Positions 45,386 to 55,600 of a stretch of 64,000 bases of DNA are shown one piece after another. The notes beneath the pieces are model-generated. The model was not told where the DNA came from, searched no databases, and saw only the letters and a list, made by a program, of their open reading frames with translations. How positions within the stretch are numbered: the stretch's first letter is position 1; the number at the start of each line of letters is the position of its first letter. The DNA is from Haladaptatus halobius (GTDB lineage Archaea; Halobacteriota; Halobacteria; Halobacteriales; Haladaptataceae): the NCBI RefSeq assembly GCF_020618475.1, contig NZ_CP085335.1, positions 2,046,001 through 2,110,000 of the forward strand, read 5' to 3'. The translations under genes were made by a program, and so were the position numbers.

Positions 45386-46083
45386 TCGTCATCACCCGTG
45401 AAGTTCTCGTCGATGACGACGACGTACTCCTCGACCGTCTCGAAGGAAGTATCTTCGCCCTCGACCACGACGCTGTTCGACCCGCTTCCGGGCGTCACCT
45501 TGATGTCGGCGATTTCGCCGATCTCGCCCGCATGCTGGCCGCGAACCGCGGTAACGAGACAGCCCTCCTCGTAGGGGAAGTGGGCGACGATCTCCTTGTC
45601 GTCGTTGCTGACGACGATGGAGTCTTTCGTGTTGTAGTCGCCACCGTCTCCCACGCGGAGGTTGCTGCCGTCGTGGAGATTGAGCTGCGTTTCGCCGCCG
45701 GGAACCTGCGTCTTGTCCTCGATCTTCGCCAGTCGGCCGTCCGCCGCGTCCGCGTCGATGCGGGTCAGCGCGAGGCGGCCGCCTTCGTCGGGGAAGACGC
45801 GGTAGTACTCATCTCGTTCGGTGAACGCGATGATGTCGAACATCCCGATGGGTCGCTGTTCGTCTCTCACTGCCTCCCCGTTCACCAGAACGGAGCCTTG
45901 GTTGAGCGCGTAACGGGCTTCCTTCTTCGAGTCGGCGTAGCCCAACACGTCCCGCAGCAGGATAAGCAGCGGGACACCGTCGCGACCGTGGGGGCCGGCA
46001 CCGGCCTTCACGGTGAACGTGGCGGTCTTGCGCTCGACCGGCCAAGAGTTCGGAACGGAGAGTCGTTTCTGATGGTTGCTCAT
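45382..46083 (-). CDS. rps4e: Ribosomal protein eS4
   Basis: 233 residues, an archaeal/eukaryotic-only small-subunit protein. N-terminal [21 protein letters not shown]4-type RNA-binding [20 protein letters not shown], and a KOW-containing C-terminal half. Overlaps rpl24 by four bases. Confidence 0.96.
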   Translation of the reverse strand: MSNHQKRLSVPNSWPVERKTATFTVKAGAGPHGRDGVPLLILLRDVLGYADSKKEARYALNQGSVLVNGEAVRDEQRPIGMFDIIAFTERDEYYRVFPDEGGRLALTRIDADAADGRLAKIEDKTQVPGGETQLNLHDGSNLRVGDGGDYNTKDSIVVSNDDKEIVAHFPYEEGCLVTAVRGQHAGEIGEIADIKVTPGSGSNSVVVEGEDTSFETVEEYVVVIDENFTGDDE

Positions 46084-46436
46084 TCGGTATCACCTTCCAG
46101 ACGCGCCTCGCGGCGGTCGTCTTCGAGGTCGAGGTCGGTCACGCGAACATTGCTCGCGTCGAGCGCTCGCGGCACTTCCTCGCCGTCGGCTTTCTCGAGG
46201 GTGACGTCCTCGACGTGGATGACCGCTTTCTTCATGTCCACGTCGAGAACCTCGCCCTCCTCGCCGGCGAAGTCGCCGCGCATGACCTCGACCGTGTCGC
46301 CCGCGTTGACGCGGACGCTCCGCCGCCCGTACTCCTCGCGGAGGTCGTCGGACAGCGTCGCTTTGACCTGCTCGTGCCGCTTGTGCAGCGGGGCGCGCTC
46401 GGCCTGGTTTCGCTGTTTGCGTGGTTGTCGAGTCAT
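46080..46436 (-). CDS. rpl24: Ribosomal protein uL24
   Basis: 118 residues with the KOW motif [20 protein letters not shown] and the opening [20 protein letters not shown]. It initiates large-subunit assembly. Overlaps rpl14 by four bases. Confidence 0.96.
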   Translation of the reverse strand: MTRQPRKQRNQAERAPLHKRHEQVKATLSDDLREEYGRRSVRVNAGDTVEVMRGDFAGEEGEVLDVDMKKAVIHVEDVTLEKADGEEVPRALDASNVRVTDLDLEDDRREARLEGDTE

Positions 46437-46831
46437 ACTATCATCGTAGCCGTGCTTGCGATACTTCCGAACCGCTCGGCGACTTCCTGCGCGATGGGAC
46501 CTTTGATCTCCGTCCCCCGCGGCTCCTCCACGTCGTCGATGATGACGGCCGCGTTGTCTTCGAACTTGACGCGCGTACCGTCCGGACGTCGGATGGACTT
46601 GCGCTGTCGGATGATGACGGCCTCCAGCACCTGTCGGCGCATCTCGGGCGTCCCTTTCGTGACGGACACCGTTATCTTGTCACCGATACCCGCCTTCGGG
46701 TGGCGGTTCTTCGTGCCGTGGTAGTTGGAGACGCTGATGACCTTCAGCTGGCGCGCGCCGGTGTTGTCGGCGCACGTCAGCAAGGAGCCTTTCTCGACGC
46801 CCTGCGTGACGTCGGCTTTCAGCGCTTCCAT
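46433..46831 (-). CDS. rpl14: Ribosomal protein uL14
   Basis: 132 residues. [20 protein letters not shown] and [24 protein letters not shown] basic region ([19 protein letters not shown]) with [20 protein letters not shown] are diagnostic. It forms inter-subunit bridges. One-base overlap with rps17. Confidence 0.96.
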   Translation of the reverse strand: MEALKADVTQGVEKGSLLTCADNTGARQLKVISVSNYHGTKNRHPKAGIGDKITVSVTKGTPEMRRQVLEAVIIRQRKSIRRPDGTRVKFEDNAAVIIDDVEEPRGTEIKGPIAQEVAERFGSIASTATMIV

Positions 46832-47265
46832 CAGTCGTCACCTCCCTCAGGTGCTCGGTCGTCCGATGCACCCTCGGTCACGTCGCCGGTGGTCTCCTCG
46901 CCGGCCGGCGAGGCGTGTTCTGTCTCACCCGACGTTACGTCGCGGTCGGTTGCGAACGTCTCGACGACGACGTGTGATTTCGTCTTCGAGAGCGGTCGGG
47001 TTTCTGCGATACGAACCGTGTCGCCGACTGTGAGCGATAAACACTCCGGCGCGTGGGCCGGAACGCGGGAGCGACGTTTCATCTGCCGATCGTATTTCGG
47101 CACTGTAACGTCGTACTCACGCTCGACGACGACGGTTTTTTCCATGTCGGTGGAGGCGACCTCCCCTTCGATCACCTGTCCGCGAACGGCAAGCGAGCCG
47201 TGGAACGGACAGTTCTCGTCGGAGCAGGTTTCCTCCGGTTCTGATACGTTCAATCCTAACGCCAT
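46831..47265 (-). CDS. rps17: Ribosomal protein uS17 with acidic C-terminal tail
   Basis: 144 residues. Archaeal S17 start [20 protein letters not shown] is followed by the OB-fold ([36 protein letters not shown]). The last 35 residues are an acidic Glu/Asp/Ser tail, a halophilic addition. It overlaps rnp1 by ten bases. Confidence 0.95.
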   Translation of the reverse strand: MALGLNVSEPEETCSDENCPFHGSLAVRGQVIEGEVASTDMEKTVVVEREYDVTVPKYDRQMKRRSRVPAHAPECLSLTVGDTVRIAETRPLSKTKSHVVVETFATDRDVTSGETEHASPAGEETTGDVTEGASDDRAPEGGDD

Positions 47266-47639
47266 TTCGAGTTTCCTCCAGTTTCGGTGCGTAGTGCGGG
47301 ACGTGAGAGCAACGTCGCTCCATCCACCGTAACGTAGGCTACGCCCTCGCCCGAATCAGACTGACCGGAGCGCTCTCCGGCAGTTTCCGACCCGAGTTTG
47401 GACGCAGTCCCCGACCCCTCGCGGGAATCGGCGGCTTCATCTGTGAGCGCGAATTCGAATCTCGCGCCCCGCTTCGGCACCTGTCGCGCCCGAGACTCGG
47501 ACTCGACGGTAAGCGTCCGCATCGTCTCGGCGACGACCCGGCCCTCGATGGCTTCGAGGTCGGGGTTCGTCGCCGAGACGACCCGCACGCGCAGGCCGAC
47601 GAGTTCGTGTTTCGTGAGTGTCTCGGGCGTCAGTGGCAT
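47256..47639 (-). CDS. rnp1: RNase P protein component 1 (Rpp29/Pop4)
   Basis: 127 residues. The Sm-like core has TLTKHELVGLRVRVVSATNP and IEGRVVAETMRTLTVESESR with VPKRGARFEFAL; an acidic serine-rich insert follows, then VTVDGATLLSRPALRTE. It binds the specificity domain of RNase P RNA. Its place between rpl29 and rps17 is conserved in archaea. Confidence 0.93.
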   Translation of the reverse strand: MPLTPETLTKHELVGLRVRVVSATNPDLEAIEGRVVAETMRTLTVESESRARQVPKRGARFEFALTDEAADSREGSGTASKLGSETAGERSGQSDSGEGVAYVTVDGATLLSRPALRTETGGNSKWR

Positions 47640-47641
47640 AG

Positions 47642-47854
47642 TTACTCCTCGTCGAAGTCGCCTTCTTCCTGCTGGATCGTCTTGATGCGAGCGATGGTAC
47701 GGCGGAGTTCCTTGATGCGTCCGGGGTTTTCGGGCGCACCACCCGCGGCCTTCACGGCCTTCGAGTTGAGCAGTTCCGTCTCGAGTTCATCGAGTTCGGC
47801 GTCTCGCTCCGCGGGAGTCATGTCGCGGATCTCTGCGGTGTGGAGGATAGCCAT
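47642..47854 (-). CDS. rpl29: Ribosomal protein uL29
   Basis: 70 residues, two helices as usual: [38 protein letters not shown] and the closing [19 protein letters not shown]. It lines the peptide exit tunnel. One-base overlap with rps3. Confidence 0.95.
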   Translation of the reverse strand: MAILHTAEIRDMTPAERDAELDELETELLNSKAVKAAGGAPENPGRIKELRRTIARIKTIQQEEGDFDEE

Positions 47855-48777
47855 TATTCTTCACCCTCCTCTTCCGCTTCCTCGCTCTCCGCTTCCTCGT
47901 GCTCCATCTCGTCGAGTAGTTCCTCGGCTTCCGCCTCGACTTCCTCTTCGAGTTCGTCGAGTTCCTCCTCGACGGACTCTTCGGATTCCTCGGTTTCGGC
48001 TTCGGACTCCTCTTCGAGCACTTCTTCGACGACTTCCTCTTCGACTTCTTCCTCGCCGGGCTCCGGCGATTCCTCGTCTTCGTCCGCACGGAGTTCTTCG
48101 AGTTCCTCCTCGTCCGGCTCTTCGATGAGGTCTGCCGCCTCGTTGGCCTCGACGGCGTCCGGCACGAGGTCTTCGGGCTCCGCGCCCTCCTCGATGCGGA
48201 AGTCGTCGGGCAGGTTGGCTCCCGGCGGGATGATCTTCACGTCCACGCCGATGGTGCCGAGTTTCATCACGGCGACGCCCTGGCCGCGGTCGACGATCTC
48301 CTGTGCGGGTTCGCCGTTGTGCTTGATGTAGCCGCGGTTGAACTTCTCAACGCGCGAGCGCGCACCCGTGACCTTTCCGGACAGGACGATTTCGGCACCG
48401 AGGGCGCCGGAGTCCATGATGCGGTCGATGGTCGTGTGGCCCGCCTTCCGGAAGTACCAACCGCGTTCGAGTGCGTTGGCGAGTCGGTCGGCGACGATTC
48501 GGGCGTTCAGATCCGGCTCGTCCACCTCTTGAACGTCGATCTGCGGGTCGTCCAAGTCGAACCGCTCTCCGAGTTCTCGGGTGATCTTTCGGATGTTCTT
48601 TCCGCCCTTTCCGATGACCATACCGGGCTTCTCGGCCTTGAGGACGATCTGCGTCCCCATCGGCGTCTTGGCGACTTCCATGCCGCCGTAGCCCGCGCGA
48701 CCGAGTTCGGACGCGAAGAACTCGTCTATCTGGGACCGCTGGAGTCCGTCCTGGATGAACTGGTGTTCGTCCGCCAT
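47854..48777 (-). CDS. rps3: Ribosomal protein uS3 with long acidic tail
   Basis: 307 residues. The KH domain has [20 protein letters not shown], and the C-terminal domain has [20 protein letters not shown]. From about residue 205 the chain is an extended Glu/Asp tail of about 100 residues, much longer than in bacteria and typical for haloarchaea. It shapes the mRNA entry site. Confidence 0.96.
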   Translation of the reverse strand: MADEHQFIQDGLQRSQIDEFFASELGRAGYGGMEVAKTPMGTQIVLKAEKPGMVIGKGGKNIRKITRELGERFDLDDPQIDVQEVDEPDLNARIVADRLANALERGWYFRKAGHTTIDRIMDSGALGAEIVLSGKVTGARSRVEKFNRGYIKHNGEPAQEIVDRGQGVAVMKLGTIGVDVKIIPPGANLPDDFRIEEGAEPEDLVPDAVEANEAADLIEEPDEEELEELRADEDEESPEPGEEEVEEEVVEEVLEEESEAETEESEESVEEELDELEEEVEAEAEELLDEMEHEEAESEEAEEEGEE

Positions 48778-49238
48778 TACGCTTCGACCTCCTCGACGAC
48801 GATCTCCACGTCGACTTCGGGCGTGTTCCAGGCGGTCGCGCGACCGAACGCGCGCGGCTTTCGACCCTGCACCTCGCCGACCTTGTGGGCGGCGAGGTGT
48901 ACGATCTCCATCGACTCGCCGTCGAAGCCTTGGGCGTCCGCGTTGGCGACGACGTTGTCGAGCAGTTCGATGAATGCCTTGCTCGCCTTCTCGGGGTAGC
49001 GCCCCGCGTCCCAGCCGTCGATATCCGAGCGATGGCCGACGCCGCTGTTGTGCTGCTTGAACGGCACTGACCGCTCCTCGTTCACGACCTGCTGGAGGTA
49101 CGCTTTCGCGTCCTCGGTGGTCTTGCCCTTGATCTCTCGGGCGATCGCCTTGCTGTGCTTGTGACTCATGTGCCGCTCCCGAAGCATCGCTTTCGCCGTG
49201 GTGTCGGGATCGGCATCGACGCTGTAACTGATTCCCAT
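48777..49238 (-). CDS. rpl22: Ribosomal protein uL22
   Basis: 153 residues. HSKAIAREIKGKTTEDAKAY and ASKAFIELLDNVVANADAQG are conserved, with the tunnel-lining loop near GRKPRAFGRATAWN. Three bases separate it from rps19. Confidence 0.95.
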   Translation of the reverse strand: MGISYSVDADPDTTAKAMLRERHMSHKHSKAIAREIKGKTTEDAKAYLQQVVNEERSVPFKQHNSGVGHRSDIDGWDAGRYPEKASKAFIELLDNVVANADAQGFDGESMEIVHLAAHKVGEVQGRKPRAFGRATAWNTPEVDVEIVVEEVEA

Positions 49239-49241
49239 GGT

Positions 49242-49667
49242 TTATTTGAGTGGCACGAACTTCGAGGAGCGGGTCGCGCCGATGCCCGCCTGTCCGTGTT
49301 CGACGGAGTTGCGGGTCAGCTGGAACTCGCCGAGGTAGTGACCCAGCATCTCCGGCTCGACCCGCACGCGCTCGAATTCGCTGCCGGTGTAAACCGCGAA
49401 GGTCTTGCCGACGAACGACGGGAGCACCGGCATGTCGCGCAGATGCGTCCGGATCGGACTGTTCGCCGAATCTTCCTCGGTCGCGTTCCGGGCCTTTTCG
49501 AGCAGCTTCTCCTGCTCGACGGACAACCCGCGAAGGATGGTTCGCCGCTTTCGTGCGGGGAGCAGTTCCGCGACTTCCTCCAGGCTCATATCCTGCAGTT
49601 CGTCCATCTCGTAGCCGCGATAGGTGAACTCACCCTCGCGTCCGGTTCGGTAGTCGCTATCGCTCAT
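49242..49667 (-). CDS. rps19: Ribosomal protein uS19
   Basis: 141 residues, the archaeal form with an N-terminal extension ([20 protein letters not shown]). The core has [20 protein letters not shown] and [20 protein letters not shown]. It contacts the A-site region of 16S rRNA. Overlaps rpl2 by four bases. Confidence 0.96.
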   Translation of the reverse strand: MSDSDYRTGREGEFTYRGYEMDELQDMSLEEVAELLPARKRRTILRGLSVEQEKLLEKARNATEEDSANSPIRTHLRDMPVLPSFVGKTFAVYTGSEFERVRVEPEMLGHYLGEFQLTRNSVEHGQAGIGATRSSKFVPLK

Positions 49668-50386
49668 TTGTTACCTCCTCGTCCCGTGCGTCGGGACGCG
49701 ATGTCCCCGACCTTGCGTCCCGGCGGGGCATCCCGCGAAACGCTTTTCGGTCGGCCGGGGTGTTGGCGGCCACCGCCACCGAACGGGTGGTCGACGGCGT
49801 TCATCGCCACGCCGCGTACGTTCGGCCACTTGGTGCCGCGCGCTTTCATCTTGTGGTACTTGTTACCGGCCTTGACCATCGGCTTCTCCGTGCGGCCGCC
49901 ACCGGCGACGACGCCGATGGTGGCACGACACTGGGGCGAGAGTCGTTTTATCTCGCCGCTCGGGAGTTCGACGACAGCGGCCTCTCGGTCGTGCGTGATG
50001 AGGTTCGCACTCACGCCGGATGCGCGGGCGAACTTCCCGCCGTCGCCGGGCTGGCGCTCGACGTTGCACACTGGAATCCCTTCCGGAATCTCGGCGAGCG
50101 GGAGCGTGTTGCCCGGCTTGATCTCGGCGGAGACGCCGACCTGAATCTCTTCGCCGACGCCGACGCCCTCGGGGGCGAGGACGAGGCGCTGGTCGCCGTC
50201 TTCGAACTCGATGGCCGCGACGGGGGCGCTCCGGGCGGGGTCGTGTTCGATACCCACGACCGTCCCGGAGACGATATCTCCGTCTTCGGCTCGTTTGTGG
50301 CTCAGTTCTGCCTTGTATCGGTGCGACGGGGCGCGGAACGTCGGTGCGCCGCGACCGCGTCGCTGGCCTTGAATCCTGCGTCCCAT
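49664..50386 (-). CDS. rpl2: Ribosomal protein uL2
   Basis: 240 residues from ATG at 50384-50386 ([20 protein letters not shown]). The catalytic-centre motif region is [20 protein letters not shown], preceded by [20 protein letters not shown]. It is needed for peptidyl-transferase assembly. A long upstream frame is rejected because rpl23 lies there. Confidence 0.97.
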   Translation of the reverse strand: MGRRIQGQRRGRGAPTFRAPSHRYKAELSHKRAEDGDIVSGTVVGIEHDPARSAPVAAIEFEDGDQRLVLAPEGVGVGEEIQVGVSAEIKPGNTLPLAEIPEGIPVCNVERQPGDGGKFARASGVSANLITHDREAAVVELPSGEIKRLSPQCRATIGVVAGGGRTEKPMVKAGNKYHKMKARGTKWPNVRGVAMNAVDHPFGGGGRQHPGRPKSVSRDAPPGRKVGDIASRRTGRGGNK

Positions 50387-50388
50387 GG

Positions 50389-50640
50389 TTAGAACACCCC
50401 GATTCGGGAGGCGACGTCCTGCGCGTCGTCGTCGTCGGACAGCGCGACTATCGCCTTCTTGTTCCCGTTCATCGTCACTTGGGTGTTGATACTCTCGATG
50501 GTGACCTCGTAGCGCTCTTCGATCTCGTCGCGGATCTCCGACTTCGTGGCGTCGAGCGAGACGATGAACTGGAGCTTGTTGTCGAAGTCCATGTCGTTCA
50601 TCGCCTTCTCGGTGACCCACGGGTATTCGATTACGCTCAT
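50389..50640 (-). CDS. rpl23: Ribosomal protein uL23
   Basis: 83 residues: IEYPWVTEKAMNDMDFDNKL, FIVSLDATKSEIRDEIEERY, and NTQVTMNGNKKAIVALSDDD. It sits at the tunnel exit and docks SRP and the translocon. Overlaps rpl4 by four bases. Confidence 0.95.
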   Translation of the reverse strand: MSVIEYPWVTEKAMNDMDFDNKLQFIVSLDATKSEIRDEIEERYEVTIESINTQVTMNGNKKAIVALSDDDDAQDVASRIGVF

Positions 50641-51383
50641 CGGTCGGCCACCTCCTCCAGCGCGCTCTCGGTCCAGACGGTCAGTCGACCCGGGTGCGTG
50701 CCGGGCGCGAGGTCTTCCGCGTTGACCTCGCGCGCCGTCGCAACGTCCGCACCGGCGAGGTTGCGCGCCGCACGGGACGGCTCCTCGCTAGTGACGAACA
50801 GGATCGACTTCGGCGTCTTGTACTTGCGGCCGCGAGTCGTCCCGCGACCGGCGCGAATCGTCTTGTTCTCCTCCGCGCGTGCGATGTCGGCGTCGATGCC
50901 GATCGCTTCGAGGAAGGAGACGACCTCTTGCGTCTTCACGAGGTCTTCGAAGTCGTCGCTGACGACGAGCGGTAGTTCCGCGTCGTCGTCGAATCGATGT
51001 CCGCGCTCCGCGACGAGTTCGGCGTCAGCCGTCGCCGCGATGGCGCTGCGAACCGCTTTCTTGCGCTCTTTCTTGTTGATCGAGCGCGAGCGGTCTTTCT
51101 CCGCCTTCGGCGGGTGTGCGACGCGGCCGCCGACGGTACTGGGTACACGAGCACCCCGACCGTTCGTTCGCGGGACGTGGGCCATACCGCGGCCACTGCC
51201 CGGCGACTCGGCGGACGTACGCATCCCGGCGTGGGGGTCGGTACCGTAGTCCTGTTTCCGGTTTGCCTGTGCGGCGAGCACGGCACGCTTGATGAGATCC
51301 GTCCGGACGGTCGTCTCGAAGACCTCCGGCAGGTCGAGCGTGCCAGCGTCGTCGCCGTTCAGGTCACGTACTGTTGCCTGCAT
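50637..51383 (-). CDS. rpl4: Ribosomal protein uL4
   Basis: 248 residues. Archaeal L4 with VRTDLIKRAVLAAQANRKQD, the tunnel loop SPGSGRGMAHVPRTNGRGAR and KERKKAVRSAIAATADAELV. Three bases after rpl3. Confidence 0.96.
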   Translation of the reverse strand: MQATVRDLNGDDAGTLDLPEVFETTVRTDLIKRAVLAAQANRKQDYGTDPHAGMRTSAESPGSGRGMAHVPRTNGRGARVPSTVGGRVAHPPKAEKDRSRSINKKERKKAVRSAIAATADAELVAERGHRFDDDAELPLVVSDDFEDLVKTQEVVSFLEAIGIDADIARAEENKTIRAGRGTTRGRKYKTPKSILFVTSEEPSRAARNLAGADVATAREVNAEDLAPGTHPGRLTVWTESALEEVADR

Positions 51384-51386
51384 AGG

Positions 51387-52403
51387 TTATCCCTGGTTAG
51401 ACTCCGTACTTACGTAGCGCACCTCGGGGTCGAGGCGCGGTTGGTCAGTCGGTCGAATCGCAGGGCGGAAGCGCACGAGGCGCTTGTTCGGTCCCGGCAC
51501 CGAACCCTTGACGAGCGCGTACGGTCCATCGACCTCGCCGTAGTTGACGAAGCCGCCGTCGACGGATGCTTCGTCGCCGTCACCGAGGGAGATGAGGCGC
51601 TTGTTGAGTTCGGTGCGTTGGTGGTACCCCGTCTGGCCCAGCTGCGGAACCGTCGAGCGAACGCGCGACGGATTCCACGGGCCGAGGTTACCGATGCGGC
51701 GTCGCCAGCCTTGGCGGGCGTGTTTGCCCTTCCGCTTCTGGACGCCCCATCGCTTGACGGGACCCTGCGTTCCTTTTCCTTTCGTGACGCCACCAATGTC
51801 GAGGTACTCGCCGGAGCGGAACACGTCGGTGATGTCGTGTTCGCCGCCCTCGCCGAGCAGTTCGAGCGCGAAGTCGGCGCGCTCCTCGAGGGAACCGCCG
51901 CCGACGCGCGTCTCCATGACGTCAGGTCGTTTCTTCGGTACGTTCTTCAGGTCGCTAGGGACGGTGTGGGTGATGACCCGGAGGTCGGCCACGTCGCCCG
52001 CCTCGATGGCGTCGCGGAGTTCGTTCTCCGCGCTGTCGGCGTCGTGGTTCTCCGGCACGTTGAGCGTGCGGTCGAGTTCCTCGTGGAACTCCGAACCCCA
52101 CACTTCGGTCAGCGGCTTCTTCCCGTAGGGTGTGTCTTCGTACGCGCGAAGCGCGACGGCCCGCATCGGGGGCGTCTCGACGATGGTGACCGGCACGGTC
52201 TCTTCCATCCCTTCGCGGGGGGAGTTCGCCTCGTCGTTGACCATCACCACGTGGGTCATTCCGGCCTTGTAACCCGCGAAGCCCTGTAGCGACGGCTGTC
52301 CGTCGCTCTCGGGCCACGAATTGAAGCGCGGCACCTCACTGGTCGCGCGCTTCCGGGGGCCGAAGCCCAGCGAACCTCTGCGTGGTCTGCTTGTTTCTGG
52401 CAT
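51387..52403 (-). CDS. rpl3: Ribosomal protein uL3
   Basis: 338 residues, archaeal length. Start RPRRGSLGFGPRKRATSEVP, FAGYKAGMTHVVMVNDEANS, GVTKGKGTQGPVKRWGVQKR and RRRIGNLGPWNPSRVRSTVP are all typical. It begins four bases after the SPOUT methyltransferase gene, which is therefore the operon's first gene. Confidence 0.97.
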   Translation of the reverse strand: MPETSRPRRGSLGFGPRKRATSEVPRFNSWPESDGQPSLQGFAGYKAGMTHVVMVNDEANSPREGMEETVPVTIVETPPMRAVALRAYEDTPYGKKPLTEVWGSEFHEELDRTLNVPENHDADSAENELRDAIEAGDVADLRVITHTVPSDLKNVPKKRPDVMETRVGGGSLEERADFALELLGEGGEHDITDVFRSGEYLDIGGVTKGKGTQGPVKRWGVQKRKGKHARQGWRRRIGNLGPWNPSRVRSTVPQLGQTGYHQRTELNKRLISLGDGDEASVDGGFVNYGEVDGPYALVKGSVPGPNKRLVRFRPAIRPTDQPRLDPEVRYVSTESNQG

Positions 52404-52407
52404 CGTA

Positions 52408-53250
52408 TCACTCGCTGTTGAGGGTCAGGCAGGCGAGGGAGGCGAACATCGCTTCTTCCGTTCGCACGACCTCGCTGCCTTGGTTCGGAACCGTATTGAG
52501 CCAGAGATCGAACCGGCTGGGAGCGCCGGATTCGACCGCAGGTAGACGCTCGGGGTCTATCCCGAACATCTCCGGCAGGCCTCGACCGGGCGACCCGAAC
52601 GCGACGGTCATGCCATCGCGGTCGGTTCGCGCGACGAGTTCGTCGAGTCGCGCCACGGAGAGCTCCTCCCCGTAGCGAGATGTGGCGATTCGGACGCCAG
52701 CGTCGTCGCGGTCGAGCGCCGCCGAAAGGTTCATGCGCCTCACTGTGAGCCCCGGTAAGGGGTCGTCCATCAGCTTCGCACGAACCGGTCTTCTCGAAGA
52801 GATCCTGACGGTAACGCGCTCCCCTTCGCCGACCGTCATGTTCGACGGAACGACGAGGGAGATCGGGTGTTGCAGTCCGCAATTGACCCGAACGCGCCCT
52901 TCAGGTCCGACCTCGGTCACGATTCCCTGTCTTAACGACCCCGAACCCTCCGATTCGGAGCCGGTCCGTGATACGGCGCGGAGCGGCGGTAGGACGCCCG
53001 CATACTCCAATTCGTCCCGCTTGCCGAATACCTCCTTTCGAAGGTAGGGCGGCGTTGCGGCGTACTTCAGTACGGTTTCGACGAACCCGCCGCCCCACTT
53101 GCGTTCGCCTTCCCCGTCGGGGAAGACGACCAAGCGATCCGCCCGGAATACGGTCGCCGCGCGGGCGACATAGCCGACCTTGCGAGTTGCCTCGCGTTTG
53201 TCTTCGGCTTCCCGGACGAGGGACGACGGCACGAGTATGCTGACGGTCAT
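52408..53250 (-). CDS. SPOUT-class RNA methyltransferase (COG2106 family)
   Basis: 280 residues from ATG at 53248-53250 (MTVSILVPSSLVREAEDKRE). It matches the deep-knot RNA methyltransferase family found before rpl3 in archaea: RVGYVARAATVFRADRLVV-like opening (KVGYVARAATVFRADRLVV), TPPYLRKEVFGKRDELEYAG, the inserted OB-like domain, and the knot near VAFGSPGRGLPEMFG and NTVPNQGSEVVRTEEAM. The target is probably rRNA. A TTTTAAG box at 53305-53313 is the likely promoter of the whole operon. Confidence 0.9.
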   Translation of the reverse strand: MTVSILVPSSLVREAEDKREATRKVGYVARAATVFRADRLVVFPDGEGERKWGGGFVETVLKYAATPPYLRKEVFGKRDELEYAGVLPPLRAVSRTGSESEGSGSLRQGIVTEVGPEGRVRVNCGLQHPISLVVPSNMTVGEGERVTVRISSRRPVRAKLMDDPLPGLTVRRMNLSAALDRDDAGVRIATSRYGEELSVARLDELVARTDRDGMTVAFGSPGRGLPEMFGIDPERLPAVESGAPSRFDLWLNTVPNQGSEVVRTEEAMFASLACLTLNSE

Positions 53251-53304
53251 ACCGTGACGCTTCGGCGCCTCATCACTAGACTGTGACGAACTTTTCTCGT
53301 TGAC

Positions 53305-53313
53305 GCTTAAAAG
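53305..53313 (-). promoter_or_regulatory. Probable promoter of the ribosomal superoperon
   Basis: CTTTTAAGC on the minus strand lies 55-63 bases upstream of the methyltransferase ATG, giving a leader of about 30 bases. It is the only good TATA-like element in the intergenic space before tRNA-Gly. Confidence 0.5.
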
Positions 53314-53461
53314 GGTGCCGCTTCCGATTCGGGCGCGTGACGTAGTCACACGCCTAATACCCTCGAAATCAAGAGAAGTACGCGAGTGATTTCCACACGA
53401 AGTTACCCCGTTTCGGAAGCCTTATACTCCAGTCGGTAAAACGAAAGAGTGCAACAGCATT

Positions 53462-53532
53462 GCGCTGGTAGTGTAGTGGTATCACGTGACCTTGCCATGG
53501 TCACAACCTGGGTTCAAATCCCAGCCAGCGCA
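53462..53532 (+). tRNA. tRNA-Gly (anticodon GCC)
   Basis: 71-base cloverleaf: acceptor GCGCTGG/CCAGCGC, anticodon stem TGACC/GGTCA around loop TTGCCAT giving anticodon GCC, T arm CTGGG-TTCAAAT-CCCAG, discriminator A, no encoded CCA. CTTATACTCC at 53421-53430 is the likely TATA element. Confidence 0.95.
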
Positions 53533-53790
53533 TTCTTGCGATCCACAACTTCTCTAGTTGGTCCTTCGTCATTTACTGCTTTCTCAGCTTATCGAGGTTA
53601 GACTACATGCTGAATCAGAACTGATACCTTTTCTCGCGCGTGCGAGTTTCCGGCCTTGATGTGCCAAGATTATCTGTCAGTGTCCTAAAACCACCTGGCA
53701 AGATACCTTCGGATCGCCTGCACGAGAATCTATGTTATCTCTCCGCCGTTTCCAAGTTCAACTCTGAACGCCGGATCATACGCACGCTTC

Positions 53791-54108
53791 CTAATAGTCC
53801 ACGCATTCTCTCACCTCATAATGTCGCGCACGGTCGTCAAACCTTGTGAGGACCTCGCGCGCTTTCGGAGGGACGTATGCATTCTCGTAGTCGTCTCCTG
53901 CGAACTGTTTTACGGATTCCACAGAATCGAACCGCATGATGGTGATGAATTCAACTTCTTCGTCGAGGGAGCGCCGTAGTAGTCGAATACTGCGGTAGCC
54001 TTCAACGTCTTTGGCGGCGATCTCTGGAAAAATCTCTTCCTTCAGGAGTCGCTCGTATTCGTCTGCATCCTCGGGATTCGTCCACCCGTGCCAGATTCTT
54101 TCGATCAT
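53791..54108 (-). CDS. Antibiotic biosynthesis monooxygenase (ABM)-like domain protein
   Basis: 105 residues, a ferredoxin-like dimeric barrel: MIERIWHGWTNPEDADEYER, the central GYRSIRLLRRSLDEEVEFIT and IMRFDSVESVKQFAGDDYEN. ABM-like proteins include monooxygenases and heme-degrading enzymes; nothing here tells which. Monocistronic. Confidence 0.75.
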   Translation of the reverse strand: MIERIWHGWTNPEDADEYERLLKEEIFPEIAAKDVEGYRSIRLLRRSLDEEVEFITIMRFDSVESVKQFAGDDYENAYVPPKAREVLTRFDDRARHYEVRECVDY

Positions 54109-54379
54109 TAGTATCCTCAGAGTGCTTCGAGTCCTTCGAGGGGTAAGTGCCTAAAGATTTCACATACTATTGGAGAGTGTCTCTACGGGAATCGTCGAAG
54201 TCACACCGGCGGAGAACCCGTACCGGGAAATCCAGCGAGCGACTCGACCGACGACCGAAGACCAGAGCAACATGTACCGATAATCGGACTAATCCGCTAC
54301 GGGGCCGCGACGCTCCGAGCGACGAGAGACGCGATGGTCGAATTCAAAAGCGGTTGGTGCGTGCGCGATTCGGTCGCGG

Positions 54380-55387
54380 TTAGCGCCGCCGAGCGAGCGC
54401 AAATCCGGCGAGTGCGGCGAACGCGACGAACGCGCCGAATCCGGGTTGGCCGCTCCCGTTCTTCGTGTCGCCGTTCTCGCCGGAACCGCCGCTGGTGACG
54501 GCGGCGGTTCCGGCGTCCTCCGCGACGCAAACGCTTCCCGCGGACACGTCGTTGACGGTCACGTCGTAGGTTCCCGCTTCGGCGAACGTCCGGCCGAACT
54601 CGACTGATTTCGACTTTCCGGGGGCGACGCGGATCGTTTTCTCCTCGACCGTCTCGCCGCCGACCGTCAGCGCGACCTCGAACTCGCCCGTCGAATCGCC
54701 GGCGTTCTCGACCGTAGCGAACACGGTGACTTTCTCGTCGGGGGCGACTTCCTCGGCGCTGAGCGTTGCGGCCGCGACCGAGATGTCCGCGCCGGACTCG
54801 ACGCTAACGGTCATCGGCGCGACGCGCGGCGCGATGCTATCGAACGTGTTCGTTACCGAAACGCTGCCGACCGAATCGAGTGTTCCGACCGCAACGGAAG
54901 ACGTTCAGTACCTCCGCCGATTCTCCCGAACGCGAGCGACGACCGGAATCGAATCGGTCTCGACGTCGATGAATTTCTGCGCGACGAGCAGTTCGACGTT
55001 GAACAGCGCTGGGTCGAACTTCTCGAAGTTCACGCCGTCCAGGTAGATGAACGTCCCGTCGGGGCCGGAGGTTCGGTGCATCGGAACGTCGGCGTCGACG
55101 CGGTAGACGGTTCGATTGCCGCGTTCGACGACGCGAACAGTCTGCCCCGTGACGAGCATGACGTTTGCGACCGCCGATCGATTAGTGGTCTCCGATTTCG
55201 CCGAGACCGGTCGGTCGGTCGACATTGGTTCCCACGATAATGCGTCCCCCGTCGCGCCGAAATCGGCAGAGAGAGTCGTCGGAGCCGACGCCACTTCGTT
55301 CACGGATCGTGGCGCATCTGCCGACACCGCTAGCGCGGGTGCGACCGTACTGAAGATGACGAGCACGGCATACGAAACCGCCAGCAT
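54380..55387 (-). pseudogene. PGF-CTERM surface protein interrupted by TGA; probable remnant of a subtilisin-type precursor
   Basis: The frame starts at ATG 55385-55387 with a signal peptide (LAVSYAVLVIFSTVAPALAV), has a propeptide-like region (MLVTGQTVRVVERGNRTVYR, IYLDGVNFEKFDPALFNVEL), hits TGA at 54905-54907, then resumes in the same frame with DSVGSVSVTNTFDSIAP, a CARDB-like domain (EKVTVFATVENAGDSTGEFE) and the PGF-CTERM anchor PGFGAFVAFAALAGFALARR. The front half resembles the prodomain of haloarchaeal S8 proteases, but no catalytic domain is present, so most of the gene seems deleted. Family call for the front half is from memory. Confidence 0.68.
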
Positions 55388-55600
55388 CGTTCGGAGGACA
55401 TGGAGAGAACGTCCTCCGAACCGATGACCGGTAGATCGAGATTCGACACAAATATATAATTTCTTATTTATTTTAATTTCTATATCTTTCAGACTTATAT
55501 CTTTAGACGCGATTATCAGCACTGAAACTGCTAGCGGACGCCACCGTACCGTCGGAAGTAAACCCATACACTGAGGTAGAAGGACGCCGATGGCTCACGT

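Noticed and set aside
47840..48331. Ser-rich 163-codon plus-strand ORF
   Set aside because: Mirror image of the acidic Glu/Asp tail of rps3; an antisense artefact.
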